Below are positions 35,925-44,488 of a DNA stretch of 64,000 bases, one piece after another. This DNA is from Halorubellus sp. JP-L1. GTDB lineage: Archaea; Halobacteriota; Halobacteria; Halobacteriales; Natrialbaceae. The notes under the pieces are model-generated. The model was not told where the DNA came from. It did not search any database and was given only the letters and a program-made list of their open reading frames with translations. Numbering within the stretch: the stretch's first letter is position 1; each line of letters begins with the position of its first letter. The stretch covers positions 1,240,001-1,304,000 of the forward strand of contig NZ_JAAOIR010000001.1 of assembly GCF_011440375.1 (NCBI RefSeq), given 5' to 3'. Made by a program: the position numbers and the translations under genes.

Positions 35925-36239
35925 ATGACGACTGTGGCGTTCCTCTCGGTCGCACCGGTGACGGAAGACAGCATGGCGAGCGAGGTCGCGAAGGCCGTCG
36001 CCGCCCTCGACGACTTCGACGTCGCCTACGAGACGACGCCGATGGGGACGACCATCGAAGCCGACGACGCCGCCACCGTATTCGCCGCCGCCCAGGCCGC
36101 GCACGACGCCGTCGACGGCGACCGCGTCTCCACGTTCCTCAAGGTCGACGACAAACGCACCGCCGTCACCACCGCCGAGTCCAAGGTCGACCGCGTCGAA
36201 GAAGAACTCGGCCACGAAGCCCGCTCGAATCGCGACTGA
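35925..36239 (+). CDS. MTH1187/YkoF-family (DUF77) thiamine-binding-like protein
   Basis: A 104-residue ferredoxin-fold protein. The TTVAFLSVAPVTEDSMASEV start and YETTPMGTTIEADDAATVFA are characteristic; the Thr/Met pocket binds thiamine-like ligands in relatives. It is probably a tetrameric small-molecule binder. A 10-bp tandem repeat begins inside the last codons and continues past the stop. Confidence 0.82.
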   Translation: MTTVAFLSVAPVTEDSMASEVAKAVAALDDFDVAYETTPMGTTIEADDAATVFAAAQAAHDAVDGDRVSTFLKVDDKRTAVTTAESKVDRVEEELGHEARSNRD

Positions 36240-36302
36240 ACGCGACTGCCAGCGACTGCCAGCGACTGCCAGCGACTGACAGCGACTGCCAGCGACTCAC
36301 TT
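36233..36302. repeat. 10-bp tandem repeat overlapping a stop codon
   Basis: Seven units of CGACTGCCAG or close variants run from the final codons of the DUF77 gene (CGACTGAACG contains the stop) to about 36302. The fifth unit reads CGACTGACAG. The next gene, mch, has its TATA box 25 bases farther on. Confidence 0.9.
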
Positions 36303-36324
36303 CGGTCGTCGCGCCAACTAACTT

Positions 36325-36332
36325 CTTTTATT
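36325..36332 (+). promoter_or_regulatory. TATA box of mch
   Basis: CTTTTATT lies 24-31 bases before the ATG at 36356, favouring that ATG over the in-frame GTG at 36350 and a leaderless transcript. Confidence 0.55.
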
Positions 36333-36355
36333 CGTGAGGGCGCGCTAGCGTGGGT

Positions 36356-37291
36356 ATGGAGAGCCTGAACCGGATGGCCATCGAGCTCGTCGACGAGGCC
36401 ATCGACTTCGCGGAGCAGTTGCACGTGGGAGCGTTCGAACTCGACAACGAGGCGACAGTGCTCGACTTCGGCGTGGAGTTCGACGGCGGCATCGAGGCCG
36501 GCCTCCTCCTCTCGGAGATCCAGACCGCGGGGCTGGCGACGGTGCAGTCGACGCTCGGCGACGTCGCCGGGGCGCCGTTGACGCACGTCGAGGTGACGAC
36601 GGACCACCCGGCGTACGCGCTCCTGTGCTCGCAGAAGGCGGGCTGGGAGGTCAGCGTCGAGGACTTCGAGGGCCTGGGGAGCGGGCCGGCGCGCGCGCTC
36701 GTCGGCGAGGAGGACGTGTTCCGGCAGATCGGGTACCACGACGCGTTCGACCTGACGGCGCTCGCGATCGAGACGGAGGCGCTGCCGGGCGAGGCCGTCG
36801 CCGAGCACGTCGCCGAGTTGACGGAGACGAACGTCGAGAGCGTGTTCCTGCTGGCGTTCCCGACGGCGAGCGTCGCGGGGAGCGTGAGCATGGCGGCGCG
36901 CGCCGCGGAACTCGCGACGTTCCGCCTCGCGGAACTCGGCTACGACCCGCTGTCCGTGCTGTCCGTGACCGCGGAAGCGCCGGTCGCGCCGGTCGCGCCC
37001 ACGGAGGACGAGGCGATGGCGCGAACGAACGACGCGCTCGCGTACGGCGGCGAAGTCCACGTCGTCGTCGACCAGGGGTTCGACCGGTTCGACGAGGTCG
37101 CGAGCACCGCCGCGGACACGTACGGGAAGCCGTTCGCGGAGGTGTTCGAGGAGAAGGACTGGAACTTCCAGCAGATCCCGAAGGACGTGTTCGCGCCGGC
37201 GAAGGTCACGATCGACGTCCGCGGCGGCCCGACCGAGACGTACGGGGAGACGGACGAGGAACTGCTCGCGGAGAGCTTCGACCTCGCGTAG
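36356..37291 (+). CDS. mch: Methenyltetrahydromethanopterin/folate cyclohydrolase
   Basis: A 311-residue enzyme interconverting the methenyl and formyl forms of the one-carbon carrier. Haloarchaea use folate rather than methanopterin but keep Mch. Typical segments are ESLNRMAIELVDEAIDFAEQ, FGVEFDGGIEAGLLLSEI, YHDAFDLTALAIETE and AYGGEVHVVVDQGFDRF. Length and start agree with the family. MptA, an early enzyme of pterin-carrier synthesis, is encoded at 54.8 kb. Confidence 0.94.
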   Translation: MESLNRMAIELVDEAIDFAEQLHVGAFELDNEATVLDFGVEFDGGIEAGLLLSEIQTAGLATVQSTLGDVAGAPLTHVEVTTDHPAYALLCSQKAGWEVSVEDFEGLGSGPARALVGEEDVFRQIGYHDAFDLTALAIETEALPGEAVAEHVAELTETNVESVFLLAFPTASVAGSVSMAARAAELATFRLAELGYDPLSVLSVTAEAPVAPVAPTEDEAMARTNDALAYGGEVHVVVDQGFDRFDEVASTAADTYGKPFAEVFEEKDWNFQQIPKDVFAPAKVTIDVRGGPTETYGETDEELLAESFDLA

Positions 37292-37297
37292 CGACCG

Positions 37298-37789
37298 ATG
37301 CGATTCAAGCACGTGCCGCGCGCGCCGGCGTCGGTCGACCGCGTGTTCGAGGCTCGGCGAGCGGTGCCGCTCGTCCCGGACACCCAGGACGACTGCTGTA
37401 CGCGCCTGATGGAGCGCGTCGGGTTCCCGGAGCGCGACGAGGCAGCGAAGTGGTTGACGTTCCTCCGCGCGCTCGGTCTCGTCGCCGAGCACGAGTCGGG
37501 GTACGCGCGAACGCGCGAGGACGTCCCGGCGAGCGCGCTCGCCGACCGGTTCCTCGACGGCGTCTACCTCGCGCCCGCGGTCCGCGACGCCGTCGCGAAC
37601 GCGGACGAGCCCGCGTCCGCGGACGCGGTGTTCGACGCGGTCGCGAGCGGGGTCCCGCAGTACGAGCGCAACAAGTACCCGAACTCGTGGCGCGAGGTCT
37701 GGGGCGACACTGTCGCGCGCGAACTCGACTGGCTCGCGCTGCTGGGCGAACTCGAGCAATCAGACGACGGCCGGTACGCGCTCGCGTAG
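37298..37789 (+). CDS. Conserved haloarchaeal protein, possible winged helix
   Basis: A 163-residue protein starting six bases after mch and probably co-transcribed. AAKWLTFLRALGLVAEHESG (residues 49-68) and the end WLALLGELEQSDDGRYALA both look like winged-helix halves. Two adjacent cysteines (DDCCTRLM) lie near residue 33. I do not recognise the family; a regulator or RNA-binding protein is possible. Confidence 0.6.
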   Translation: MRFKHVPRAPASVDRVFEARRAVPLVPDTQDDCCTRLMERVGFPERDEAAKWLTFLRALGLVAEHESGYARTREDVPASALADRFLDGVYLAPAVRDAVANADEPASADAVFDAVASGVPQYERNKYPNSWREVWGDTVARELDWLALLGELEQSDDGRYALA

Positions 37790-37913
37790 CGCGACGCCGG
37801 GCGGGGCGGAGCGGAGCGGTCGCGTTCGTCGGTCGCCGGATAACGAGGGCTTACGTCGGCGTCCGATCGGGATACCGGGTTGTAACTATCGGGGCGACCC
37901 GCGACGTACCGGT

Positions 37914-39644
37914 ATGCGTGGCTTGCAGCGAATGGTCGTCCTCGGCGTGGTCGCATCGATGTTCGTGGTATCGGGTTCGGCTGGCGCGCTCGCCGCTCCG
38001 GCGGGCCCCGCGTCCGGCGGGACGCCGACGACGGGGAGCGCGACGGACGACGCACCGGCGACGACGGCGAGTGCGACGGATGCCGCCCCGACGACGATCG
38101 ACTCCTGTACCCGTATCGCGGAACCGGGCGTGTACGTGCTCGGCGAGGACGTGCTGAACGCGAGCGCGACCCAGGACACCGGGATCTCGACGGGGAACGA
38201 CACGGCCCGGGCGTGCATCCTGATCGCGTCGAGCGACGTCGAACTGCACGGTGGCGGTCACGTCCTCGAGGGCGAGGGATACGCTAACGAAACCGGGAGC
38301 GCGACGACCACGACCGCGAACGAGACGGGGAACGCGATCCCGAGCGAGTCCGAGAACGCGACGGTCGCGTCGTCGTTCGACGAGAGCGAGCGCTCGCAGT
38401 TCCCGGTCGGCGTCGCCGTCCGCGGCGCGAACGGGTCGGCGCTCTCGAACGTGACGGTGTCGAACCTCTCGCTCTCGAACTGGGCCGTCGGCGCGCTCGC
38501 CGCGAACGCGTCGAGTACGTCGATGGTGGACGTGAACGCGAGCGCGAACGCGAACGTCGGGATCGAGTACCTCGACGGTGCGGACGGACTCGTCGCGAAC
38601 TCGACCGCGGACGACAACGGCTTCGCGGGCCTGTACGCGAGCGAGACGCGGAACCTGACGGTCCTCGGGGGGTCGTTCGACGGGAACGGCTTTCTGGGCG
38701 TGAACTTCTTTGGCGGGAACGAGGCGCCGGTCGTGGCGAACGCGACGGTTTCGGGGAGCGGTATCGCCGGCATCGCGGCGGTCCAGTCCTCGGACGTCGT
38801 CGTCGCCGATTCGACCGTCGAGTCGTCCGGCGGCGACGACCGGCTCTTCGGGTTCTCGGCGTCCTACCTGTTCGTCGGCGTGTCGAACGCGACGGTCCTG
38901 GATTCGGCGACGCGCGACGACGACTCGTGGGCGGTGTACGCCACGGACTGCGCGAACGGGAACGGTACGTGCCCGAACGAGACCGAGTCCGAGTCCGAGT
39001 CCGGGCCCGAGGCGTCGGGCGTCGGCGCGGTGACGGTCTCCGAGATCGACGTCGACGGTAGCTCGGGACCGGTATCGTTCGGCGGTGCGGACGTCGCGGT
39101 CGGGAGCGTCGACGCACTGGACGACGCGAGCCCGGCGGACGGCGCCTTCGGCCTCGGGCAGGGCGTCGTCGCGACGAACACCACGCGGGACGCGTTCGTC
39201 GACCTGTCGACGTCGTGGGGGAGCGGCCGGCCGGTGGGCGTGACGAACACCTCGTTCTCCGCGGAGAACGGCACGCCCGGTACGGAGTTCGAGGACGCGT
39301 CGATCGCCGTCGACGGCGACCGAGTGGCCGTCTCGGGCACGATCTGGGCGCCGAACGCGTGCTACACCGCCGCGCTTTCTGCCGTCGAGTACGACTCGGC
39401 CGGGGACGTCCTGACGGTGGCCGTCGAGGCGACGCAGGCGAATGCCTCGACAGACACGGCGTGCGCACAGGTCATCACGGAGGTCCCCTACCGGGCCGTC
39501 GTCTCGCTGTCGGGGCCACCGGGGGCCGTCGAGGTCGTGCACGTCCACGACGGCGAGCGAACGGTCGTCGCCACCACGGCCGGGAACGAGACGGCGACCG
39601 AACCGGTGATCGCGTCAGCAGCGGCTGGGGACCGTTCGGCGTGA
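37914..39644 (+). CDS. Secreted right-handed parallel beta-helix protein (NosD-like), rich in N-glycosylation sites
   Basis: A 576-residue protein. Residues 1-29 form a Sec signal (MVVLGVVASMFVVSGSAGALA), followed by a Thr/Ala linker. GVYVLGEDVLNAS and CILIASSDVELHGGGHVLEG mark the first coils of a NosD/CASH-type helix, which continues with about ten coils (for example NVTVSNLSLSNWAVG). The sequence has many N-x-S/T sites (NAS, NET, NAT). The last 110 residues are a separate beta domain (AVSGTIWAPNACYTAAL). It probably acts on or forms part of the cell surface; no partner is nearby. Confidence 0.75.
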   Translation: MRGLQRMVVLGVVASMFVVSGSAGALAAPAGPASGGTPTTGSATDDAPATTASATDAAPTTIDSCTRIAEPGVYVLGEDVLNASATQDTGISTGNDTARACILIASSDVELHGGGHVLEGEGYANETGSATTTTANETGNAIPSESENATVASSFDESERSQFPVGVAVRGANGSALSNVTVSNLSLSNWAVGALAANASSTSMVDVNASANANVGIEYLDGADGLVANSTADDNGFAGLYASETRNLTVLGGSFDGNGFLGVNFFGGNEAPVVANATVSGSGIAGIAAVQSSDVVVADSTVESSGGDDRLFGFSASYLFVGVSNATVLDSATRDDDSWAVYATDCANGNGTCPNETESESESGPEASGVGAVTVSEIDVDGSSGPVSFGGADVAVGSVDALDDASPADGAFGLGQGVVATNTTRDAFVDLSTSWGSGRPVGVTNTSFSAENGTPGTEFEDASIAVDGDRVAVSGTIWAPNACYTAALSAVEYDSAGDVLTVAVEATQANASTDTACAQVITEVPYRAVVSLSGPPGAVEVVHVHDGERTVVATTAGNETATEPVIASAAAGDRSA

Positions 39645-39645
39645 G

Positions 39646-40158
39646 TCAGGCGGGGCCTCCCTCGGGCGTCTCGCCGGTCGGTCCGTTCTCGGAGGTACCG
39701 TCCGAGGAGTCCTCGGGCGCGTTCGTCTTGCCGCGTGTGACGGTGACGGGGACGGGCGACCGACGGATGACGCTCTCGGCGACGCTCCCGAGGAGGATGC
39801 GGGTGACGCCGGAGCGGCCGTGGCTCCCCATGACGACGTGGTCGACGTCGTGCGCGTCGGCGTAGTCGACGACGGCGTTCGTCGGCCGCCCGATCTCGAT
39901 CGCAGTCTGGACGCTGCGGTCGGGGTCCTCGACGCGGTCGACGGCGGCCGTGAGATGTTCGCGAGCGTCTTCGCGTGCGCGTTCGAGCCACTCGTCGCCC
40001 AGTGGGGGGAGGGAGAGCCGCCGTCGCGATCCGGCGTCGGCGGGGTCGATGACTGTCAGGAGGGTCAGATCGGCGTCGGGGAACGCTTCGCGGGCGAACG
40101 ACAGGGCCTGCTCGGCCTGGGGGGAGTCGTCGTACGCCACAAGCACGTGAGACGACAT
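39646..40158 (-). CDS. Universal stress protein with canonical nucleotide loop
   Basis: A 170-residue Usp. SSHVLVAYDDSPQAEQALSF starts the fold, HVVMGSHGRSGVTRILLGSV is the ATP-binding G-x2-G-x9-G-S loop, and PVPVTVTRGK the last strand. A disordered tail of 25 residues follows. The ATG at 40158 is used; a weaker in-frame start lies five codons upstream. It is the best ATP-binding candidate among the separate Usp genes in the window. Confidence 0.9.
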   Translation of the reverse strand: MSSHVLVAYDDSPQAEQALSFAREAFPDADLTLLTVIDPADAGSRRRLSLPPLGDEWLERAREDAREHLTAAVDRVEDPDRSVQTAIEIGRPTNAVVDYADAHDVDHVVMGSHGRSGVTRILLGSVAESVIRRSPVPVTVTRGKTNAPEDSSDGTSENGPTGETPEGGPA

Positions 40159-40270
40159 GGTAACATGTAACACGGCCCCGTGGATAAGGGATTCGACCGT
40201 TCACGCGCCGTGAACGCTTCGCGTCGCGCGAACGCCACCGACGGCCCGGCCTGCTCGACGCGCTCGACGG

Positions 40271-42154
40271 TCAGCGCCCGTGCTTCGTCAGGCACTTGGA
40301 GAGCCCGACGATCTCGACGGGTTCGGAGTTGTCCGGCGAGTACACGACCATCTGGCCCTTCTCCATGTACGGCACCTTGTCCTCGAGGTTCGCGGGGATG
40401 TTCACCGCCGAGATCGCGTCCTCGTCGCCGAGGTTCAGGACGACCGTCGAGTTCACCTGCTTGAACACGGGGTCGGCGACGTCCTGCGGGTCCTGCGTGA
40501 TAAGGAACAGGCCGAGGCGTTCCTTCCGGCCCTGCTTGGCGGCGTCCGTGAACTTCGAGATGACCTTCCGCGCCTGCACGTCCTCGGCGTCCGTGAGGAA
40601 GTTGTGCGCCTCGTCCATCCCGAGGACGAGCGGCGTCTCCTTGATGCGGTCGTGGACGGGGTCGTTCGAGAGCTTCTGGTCGACGAGCAGACTGGCGAGC
40701 GCGAGCACGACCGTCGTCGTCTGGCGCGAATCCGTCACGTGATACGTCGGCACGACGCTCATGCCGCCAGGCCGCACGAACTCGTGGACGACGTCCGTGA
40801 TCGAGCGCGCGCTCTGGTCGAACACGTCCCCGAACCCGTACGTCCGGCGCTTGATCGCGTCGAACGTCGCCTCGTGCACGCGCCCTGCCTCGTCGAGTTC
40901 CTCCTTCAGCGCCGGGTCGTCGAGGAACGACCGGAACTGCGAGTACGTCCCCGAGTGACCGTGATCGTCGAAGAAACGCTTCAGGAGGTACTTGAGCGCC
41001 GGATACTGGTTGTCGTTCAGGCCCGCACTGGCGACGAGCCACGGCCGCGAGCGCACCATCGAGAACGGGATCGTGAACTCGACCTGCTCCGCGCGATGGT
41101 GGTCGGCCGCGTACGTCGCTTCGCCGACCTTCGGTACGAACGCCTTGCAGTCCTCCACGCCGCCGTGCGCGACGCCCTCGCGCTCCAGTCGCCGCCGGAA
41201 CGCGTCGTCGACGTCGGGGTTGTCGTCGTGCATCTGCGCGTACTCGTCCTGCGGGTCGAACATCACGACCGCCGGCCGCGACTCGCGCCCGTCCGCCATC
41301 GGGTACGTGCGGTCCTCGGCGAGGAACTGCCGGAGGACGTTCTTCGCGCCGTGAGTCTTCCCGCTCCCCGTCCCGCCGGCGACGAGCGTGTGCCGGAACA
41401 ACAGCGGGTCGCCATCGCTGTAGTCGTCCTTCAAGCGGTAGTCGATCGTCGGCGGCTCCGCCGCCGTCCGCACCTTCTCCCCGCCCACGGAGAGGTGCCC
41501 GAGGAACACGCCGTCGTCCGGCATCTTCAACCCGGTCTTGATCTCCTCGGTGTCGCTCGCCTCGCGGACGACGGTCTCGGGCTTCGGCACCCGGTCGACC
41601 ATCCGCCGCTTCAGCTCGCCGTCGCTTCCGTCGGCGTCACCGTCTTCCCGCGGCATCTCCGACGCCGCGCCGTCCTCGAAGATGATACTCATCGGCTCGA
41701 GCGTCGCCATGAACTTGTAGTCCGCCTCGTCGATCCCGTCCCGCCGCATCGCCCGCCGCGAGTGGATCTCGTTCGCGTCGTCGCTCACGAACGCCTGCTC
41801 GTACTCCAGTCCCGTGATGCGACAGAACAGCTTCTCGCCGTCCGGATACGGCACGAGCAAGTACTTCCCGATGCGCACCCGCGGCCGATTCCCCGTCGTC
41901 ACGTACGCCCGCAGCTGCGTGTCCTCCTCGCGCTCCGCGATCTGGAGGCCCGCCGACACCGCCACCGTCCCAACTCCGTCGTCCTCGCCCGCCGGCGACA
42001 CGTCCACGCGCTCGAAGTCGTCGTCCTGCACGTCGGCGCCGCCACCGTCGCTCCCCGACGAACCCGTCCTCCCACTCGCAGCCTCACCACTCGCAACATC
42101 ACCACCCGCATCGTCGTCTTCGGTGAACTCACCGAAGTCCCCGAGGTCGGTCAT
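40271..42154 (-). CDS. herA: HerA-type ATPase (DNA end-resection helicase/translocase)
   Basis: A 627-residue hexameric FtsK/HerA-family ATPase. An acidic N-terminal segment of about 70 residues precedes the HAS-barrel, then Walker A AGGTGSGKTHGAKN near residues 259-272, Walker B PLVLGMDEAHNFL near 510, and the sensor region LGLFLITQDPQDVADPVFKQ, followed by the conserved ending LNLGDEDAISAVNIPANL. With NurA it resects DNA ends for recombination; NurA is encoded 2.3 kb away on the same strand. The ATG at 42154 is chosen over a longer frame. Confidence 0.9.
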   Translation of the reverse strand: MTDLGDFGEFTEDDDAGGDVASGEAASGRTGSSGSDGGGADVQDDDFERVDVSPAGEDDGVGTVAVSAGLQIAEREEDTQLRAYVTTGNRPRVRIGKYLLVPYPDGEKLFCRITGLEYEQAFVSDDANEIHSRRAMRRDGIDEADYKFMATLEPMSIIFEDGAASEMPREDGDADGSDGELKRRMVDRVPKPETVVREASDTEEIKTGLKMPDDGVFLGHLSVGGEKVRTAAEPPTIDYRLKDDYSDGDPLLFRHTLVAGGTGSGKTHGAKNVLRQFLAEDRTYPMADGRESRPAVVMFDPQDEYAQMHDDNPDVDDAFRRRLEREGVAHGGVEDCKAFVPKVGEATYAADHHRAEQVEFTIPFSMVRSRPWLVASAGLNDNQYPALKYLLKRFFDDHGHSGTYSQFRSFLDDPALKEELDEAGRVHEATFDAIKRRTYGFGDVFDQSARSITDVVHEFVRPGGMSVVPTYHVTDSRQTTTVVLALASLLVDQKLSNDPVHDRIKETPLVLGMDEAHNFLTDAEDVQARKVISKFTDAAKQGRKERLGLFLITQDPQDVADPVFKQVNSTVVLNLGDEDAISAVNIPANLEDKVPYMEKGQMVVYSPDNSEPVEIVGLSKCLTKHGR

Positions 42155-42234
42155 GCAGCACTCTCTGACGCCGAGCACCATACCACTTGTTGAAGACTTG
42201 ACTGCGCGTACACGAACCACCAACACGCCAGCTC

Positions 42235-42408
42235 GTATGCTCGTGCGGGCAGAGCGTTCTCCCGAAACGACGGTCTGGCGGCCGCCGTATGCTCGTGCGG
42301 GCAGTGCAGCCGAAACGCCGGCCTGGCGGCCGCCGTATGCTCGTGCGGGCAGTGCAGCCGAAACGCCGGCCTGGCGGCCGCCGTACGCTCGTGCGGGCAG
42401 TGCAAGCC
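42235..42408. repeat. 48-bp tandem repeat between divergent herA and the 42445 gene
   Basis: Unit 1 (42235-42286) is a 52-bp variant, units 2 (42287-42334) and 3 (42335-42382) are identical, and unit 4 (42383-42408) is partial. Each starts GTATGCTCGTGCGGGCAG and contains CCGAAACGCC. The repeats fill most of the 290-base gap between the two divergent start codons. Confidence 0.92.
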
Positions 42409-42444
42409 ACGCCCCTTATTCCGCTGGCCGTCGAACGTCCGGGT

Positions 42445-42780
42445 ATGTTACTTGTACGCGGCGCTGCCGGGGGGACCGAGCTCACCGGCACGGTCTACGA
42501 GCGCGGGGAGCGCGCGCCGCAGTTCCGGGGCGCACCCGACGAGGACGCGCCGTACGTGTGGGTCTGCGACGAGTTCTACGAGGTCGAGAGCGGCGGCTCC
42601 ATTCAGGAGGTCGACGGCCGCGAGGTCCACGTGGCGTTCGACTCGCCGATGCCGCGCGGGTTCGACACGCGCGACCAGGCCGTCGAGGCGGCCCGGGAGC
42701 ACGTCCGCACCCAGTTCGCGCGCATCGGCGTCGACCCCGACGAGGTCGAAGTAGCAGTCGAGAAAGCCGAGCACGCCTAA
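42445..42780 (+). CDS. Conserved haloarchaeal protein of unknown function
   Basis: A 111-residue acidic protein. The core APYVWVCDEFYEVESGGSIQ and the helix TRDQAVEAAREHVRTQFARI are well-formed and haloarchaeal in composition, so the gene is real. The ATG at 42445 follows the 48-bp repeats; the frame is open through them but the encoded arginine-rich units are not likely translated. It is divergent from herA. No function can be given. Confidence 0.7.
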   Translation: MLLVRGAAGGTELTGTVYERGERAPQFRGAPDEDAPYVWVCDEFYEVESGGSIQEVDGREVHVAFDSPMPRGFDTRDQAVEAAREHVRTQFARIGVDPDEVEVAVEKAEHA

Positions 42781-42859
42781 CCGACGGAGCCGACGGCGTC
42801 GAAGTGCCTACACGCACCGGAATTCGGCGATCGAACGCCAGCGAAGCGCGAAGTGTATC

Positions 42860-44257
42860 TCACTCGCTGGGTTCGACGTTGTGGTTCAGATGGAACACGT
42901 TCTCCGGGTCCCACTCGTTTTTCACCGCGACCAGCCTGTCGTAGTTCTCGCGGTAGGCGGCCTGCTCGTCACCGACCTCCTCCGGGACGAAGTTGGCGTA
43001 CACGCCACCGGTCGCGTGCGGCGTCATCGCCTCGTGGAGGTCGCGCGCCCACGCGATGCACTCCGCGTCCTGCGCGGGGTCCTCCCACTGCGTGTGGACG
43101 TTCATCGTGAACGTGGCGTTCCGGTGCGGGTACGCGGTCGCGTCGACGGGCAGGTCGTTGATGGCGCCGCCGAGTTGCGCGCACGCGATCTCCGTGAGTT
43201 CGGAGGGGATGCGCTCGCCGTACTCGACGAAGTTCTCGATCATGCCGTCGGTCATCTCGACGAAGTTGTGGGACTTCCAGTAGTTCCGGTTCCCGGCCGG
43301 CGCGAGGCCGTCGAACGCCCCCTGCCAGCCGGCGTAGGGATGCGGGCCGATGGCGTCGGCGACCGGGTCGCCGATGTCGCGGAGCGGCTGGAGCACCCTC
43401 TCGCCGTCCTCCATGTCGCCGGCGTAGAACGCGGCGAGGATGAGGACCTTCCGGCCGTGCCACTCCTCGGGGATGACCTCGAGAGGCGGCGCGTGCCGGA
43501 CGACGAACCAGACCGTCGCATCGTTGGGCGCTTCGGTCGCGTACTCGCGGTACTCGGAGAGGACCGCCGCGGCGTCCTCGAGCGGATGCACGATGGGGCC
43601 GGAGAGGACGGTCGGGCCGACCTCGTGCAACTGGAACTCGAAGGACGTGACGATCCCGAAGTTGCCGCCACCGCCGCGGAGCCCCCAGAAGAGGTCCTCG
43701 TTCTCGTCCTCGCTTGCGTGAACGAGTTCGCCGTCGGCGGTGACGACGTCCGCCGAGCGGAGGTTGTCGACGGTTAGACCGTACTTGCGCGAGAGCCAGC
43801 CCCAGCCGCCGCCGAGCGTGAGTCCGGCGATTCCGGTCCTCGAGTTGTACCCGACGGGGGTCGCGAGACCGAACGCTTGCGTCTCGTGATCGAGTTCGTT
43901 CAGGACGACGCCCGGTTCGACGCGCGCGGTCTTCGCGTCCGGGTCGACCCGAACCGAGTTCAGCTGTGACAGGTCGATCGTGAGGGCGTCGTCCTGGACG
44001 GCCCGGCCCGCGATGTTGTGCCCGCCGCCCTTCACGGAGATCGTGTAGTCGTGTTCTCTCGCGAAGTTCACCGCACTGATCACGTCCGCGGCCCCGGCGC
44101 ACTGCACGATGAGCGCAGGGTGTTCGTCGATCATCGCGTTCCAGACGGTTCGGGCATCGTCGTAGCCCTCGTCCTCGGGTCGGATGGCGGTGCCGCGGAG
44201 CCTCGCCGCGAAGTCGGTGATGACTTGGTCGTTACTCGCCGGTGTTTTTAAAGACAT
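42860..44257 (-). CDS. FAD-linked oxidoreductase, berberine-bridge-enzyme type
   Basis: A 465-residue flavoprotein. The PP-loop GGGHNIAGRAV (His near residue 79) is the site of covalent 8-alpha-histidyl FAD attachment. GLTLGGGWGWLSRKYGLTVD and GLRGGGGNFGIVTSFEFQLH are the FAD-binding (FAD_binding_4) blocks, and the BBE tail ends NYDRLVAVKNEWDPENVFHLNHN. The second, cysteinyl link of bicovalent members seems absent (GYNSRTGI at the expected place). The substrate is unknown; relatives oxidise sugars or alcohols. It separates herA from nurA. Confidence 0.88.
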   Translation of the reverse strand: MSLKTPASNDQVITDFAARLRGTAIRPEDEGYDDARTVWNAMIDEHPALIVQCAGAADVISAVNFAREHDYTISVKGGGHNIAGRAVQDDALTIDLSQLNSVRVDPDAKTARVEPGVVLNELDHETQAFGLATPVGYNSRTGIAGLTLGGGWGWLSRKYGLTVDNLRSADVVTADGELVHASEDENEDLFWGLRGGGGNFGIVTSFEFQLHEVGPTVLSGPIVHPLEDAAAVLSEYREYATEAPNDATVWFVVRHAPPLEVIPEEWHGRKVLILAAFYAGDMEDGERVLQPLRDIGDPVADAIGPHPYAGWQGAFDGLAPAGNRNYWKSHNFVEMTDGMIENFVEYGERIPSELTEIACAQLGGAINDLPVDATAYPHRNATFTMNVHTQWEDPAQDAECIAWARDLHEAMTPHATGGVYANFVPEEVGDEQAAYRENYDRLVAVKNEWDPENVFHLNHNVEPSE

Positions 44258-44488
44258 GTGTGATTATTCACTCCGGAGGAGGTACGCGTCGCAAGGAGAT
44301 GAAGTAGTAGCTTATTCACGCGAAGGTCAGATTTCGAGTACTCGAACGACGAGGCCCCGAAAGAGTCGAACCGTCCCGAGCGCGATAGCAGGCGCAGGCG
44401 CCCACCGCAGCGTGGACCGCAGGCGCACACCCCTCGTGATGGCGTCCGGTTCCGGCCCGCCACCACAGCCGGTCGTCGTCGCTCCCGA

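Noticed and set aside
42235-42408. Possible CRISPR array
   Set aside because: The 48-bp units are direct tandem copies without unique spacers and there are no cas genes.
42289-42444. Translation of the 48-bp repeats as an N-terminal extension of the 42445 gene
   Set aside because: It would give repeated basic MLVRAVQPKRRPGGRR units, unlike the acidic conserved core that starts at 42445.
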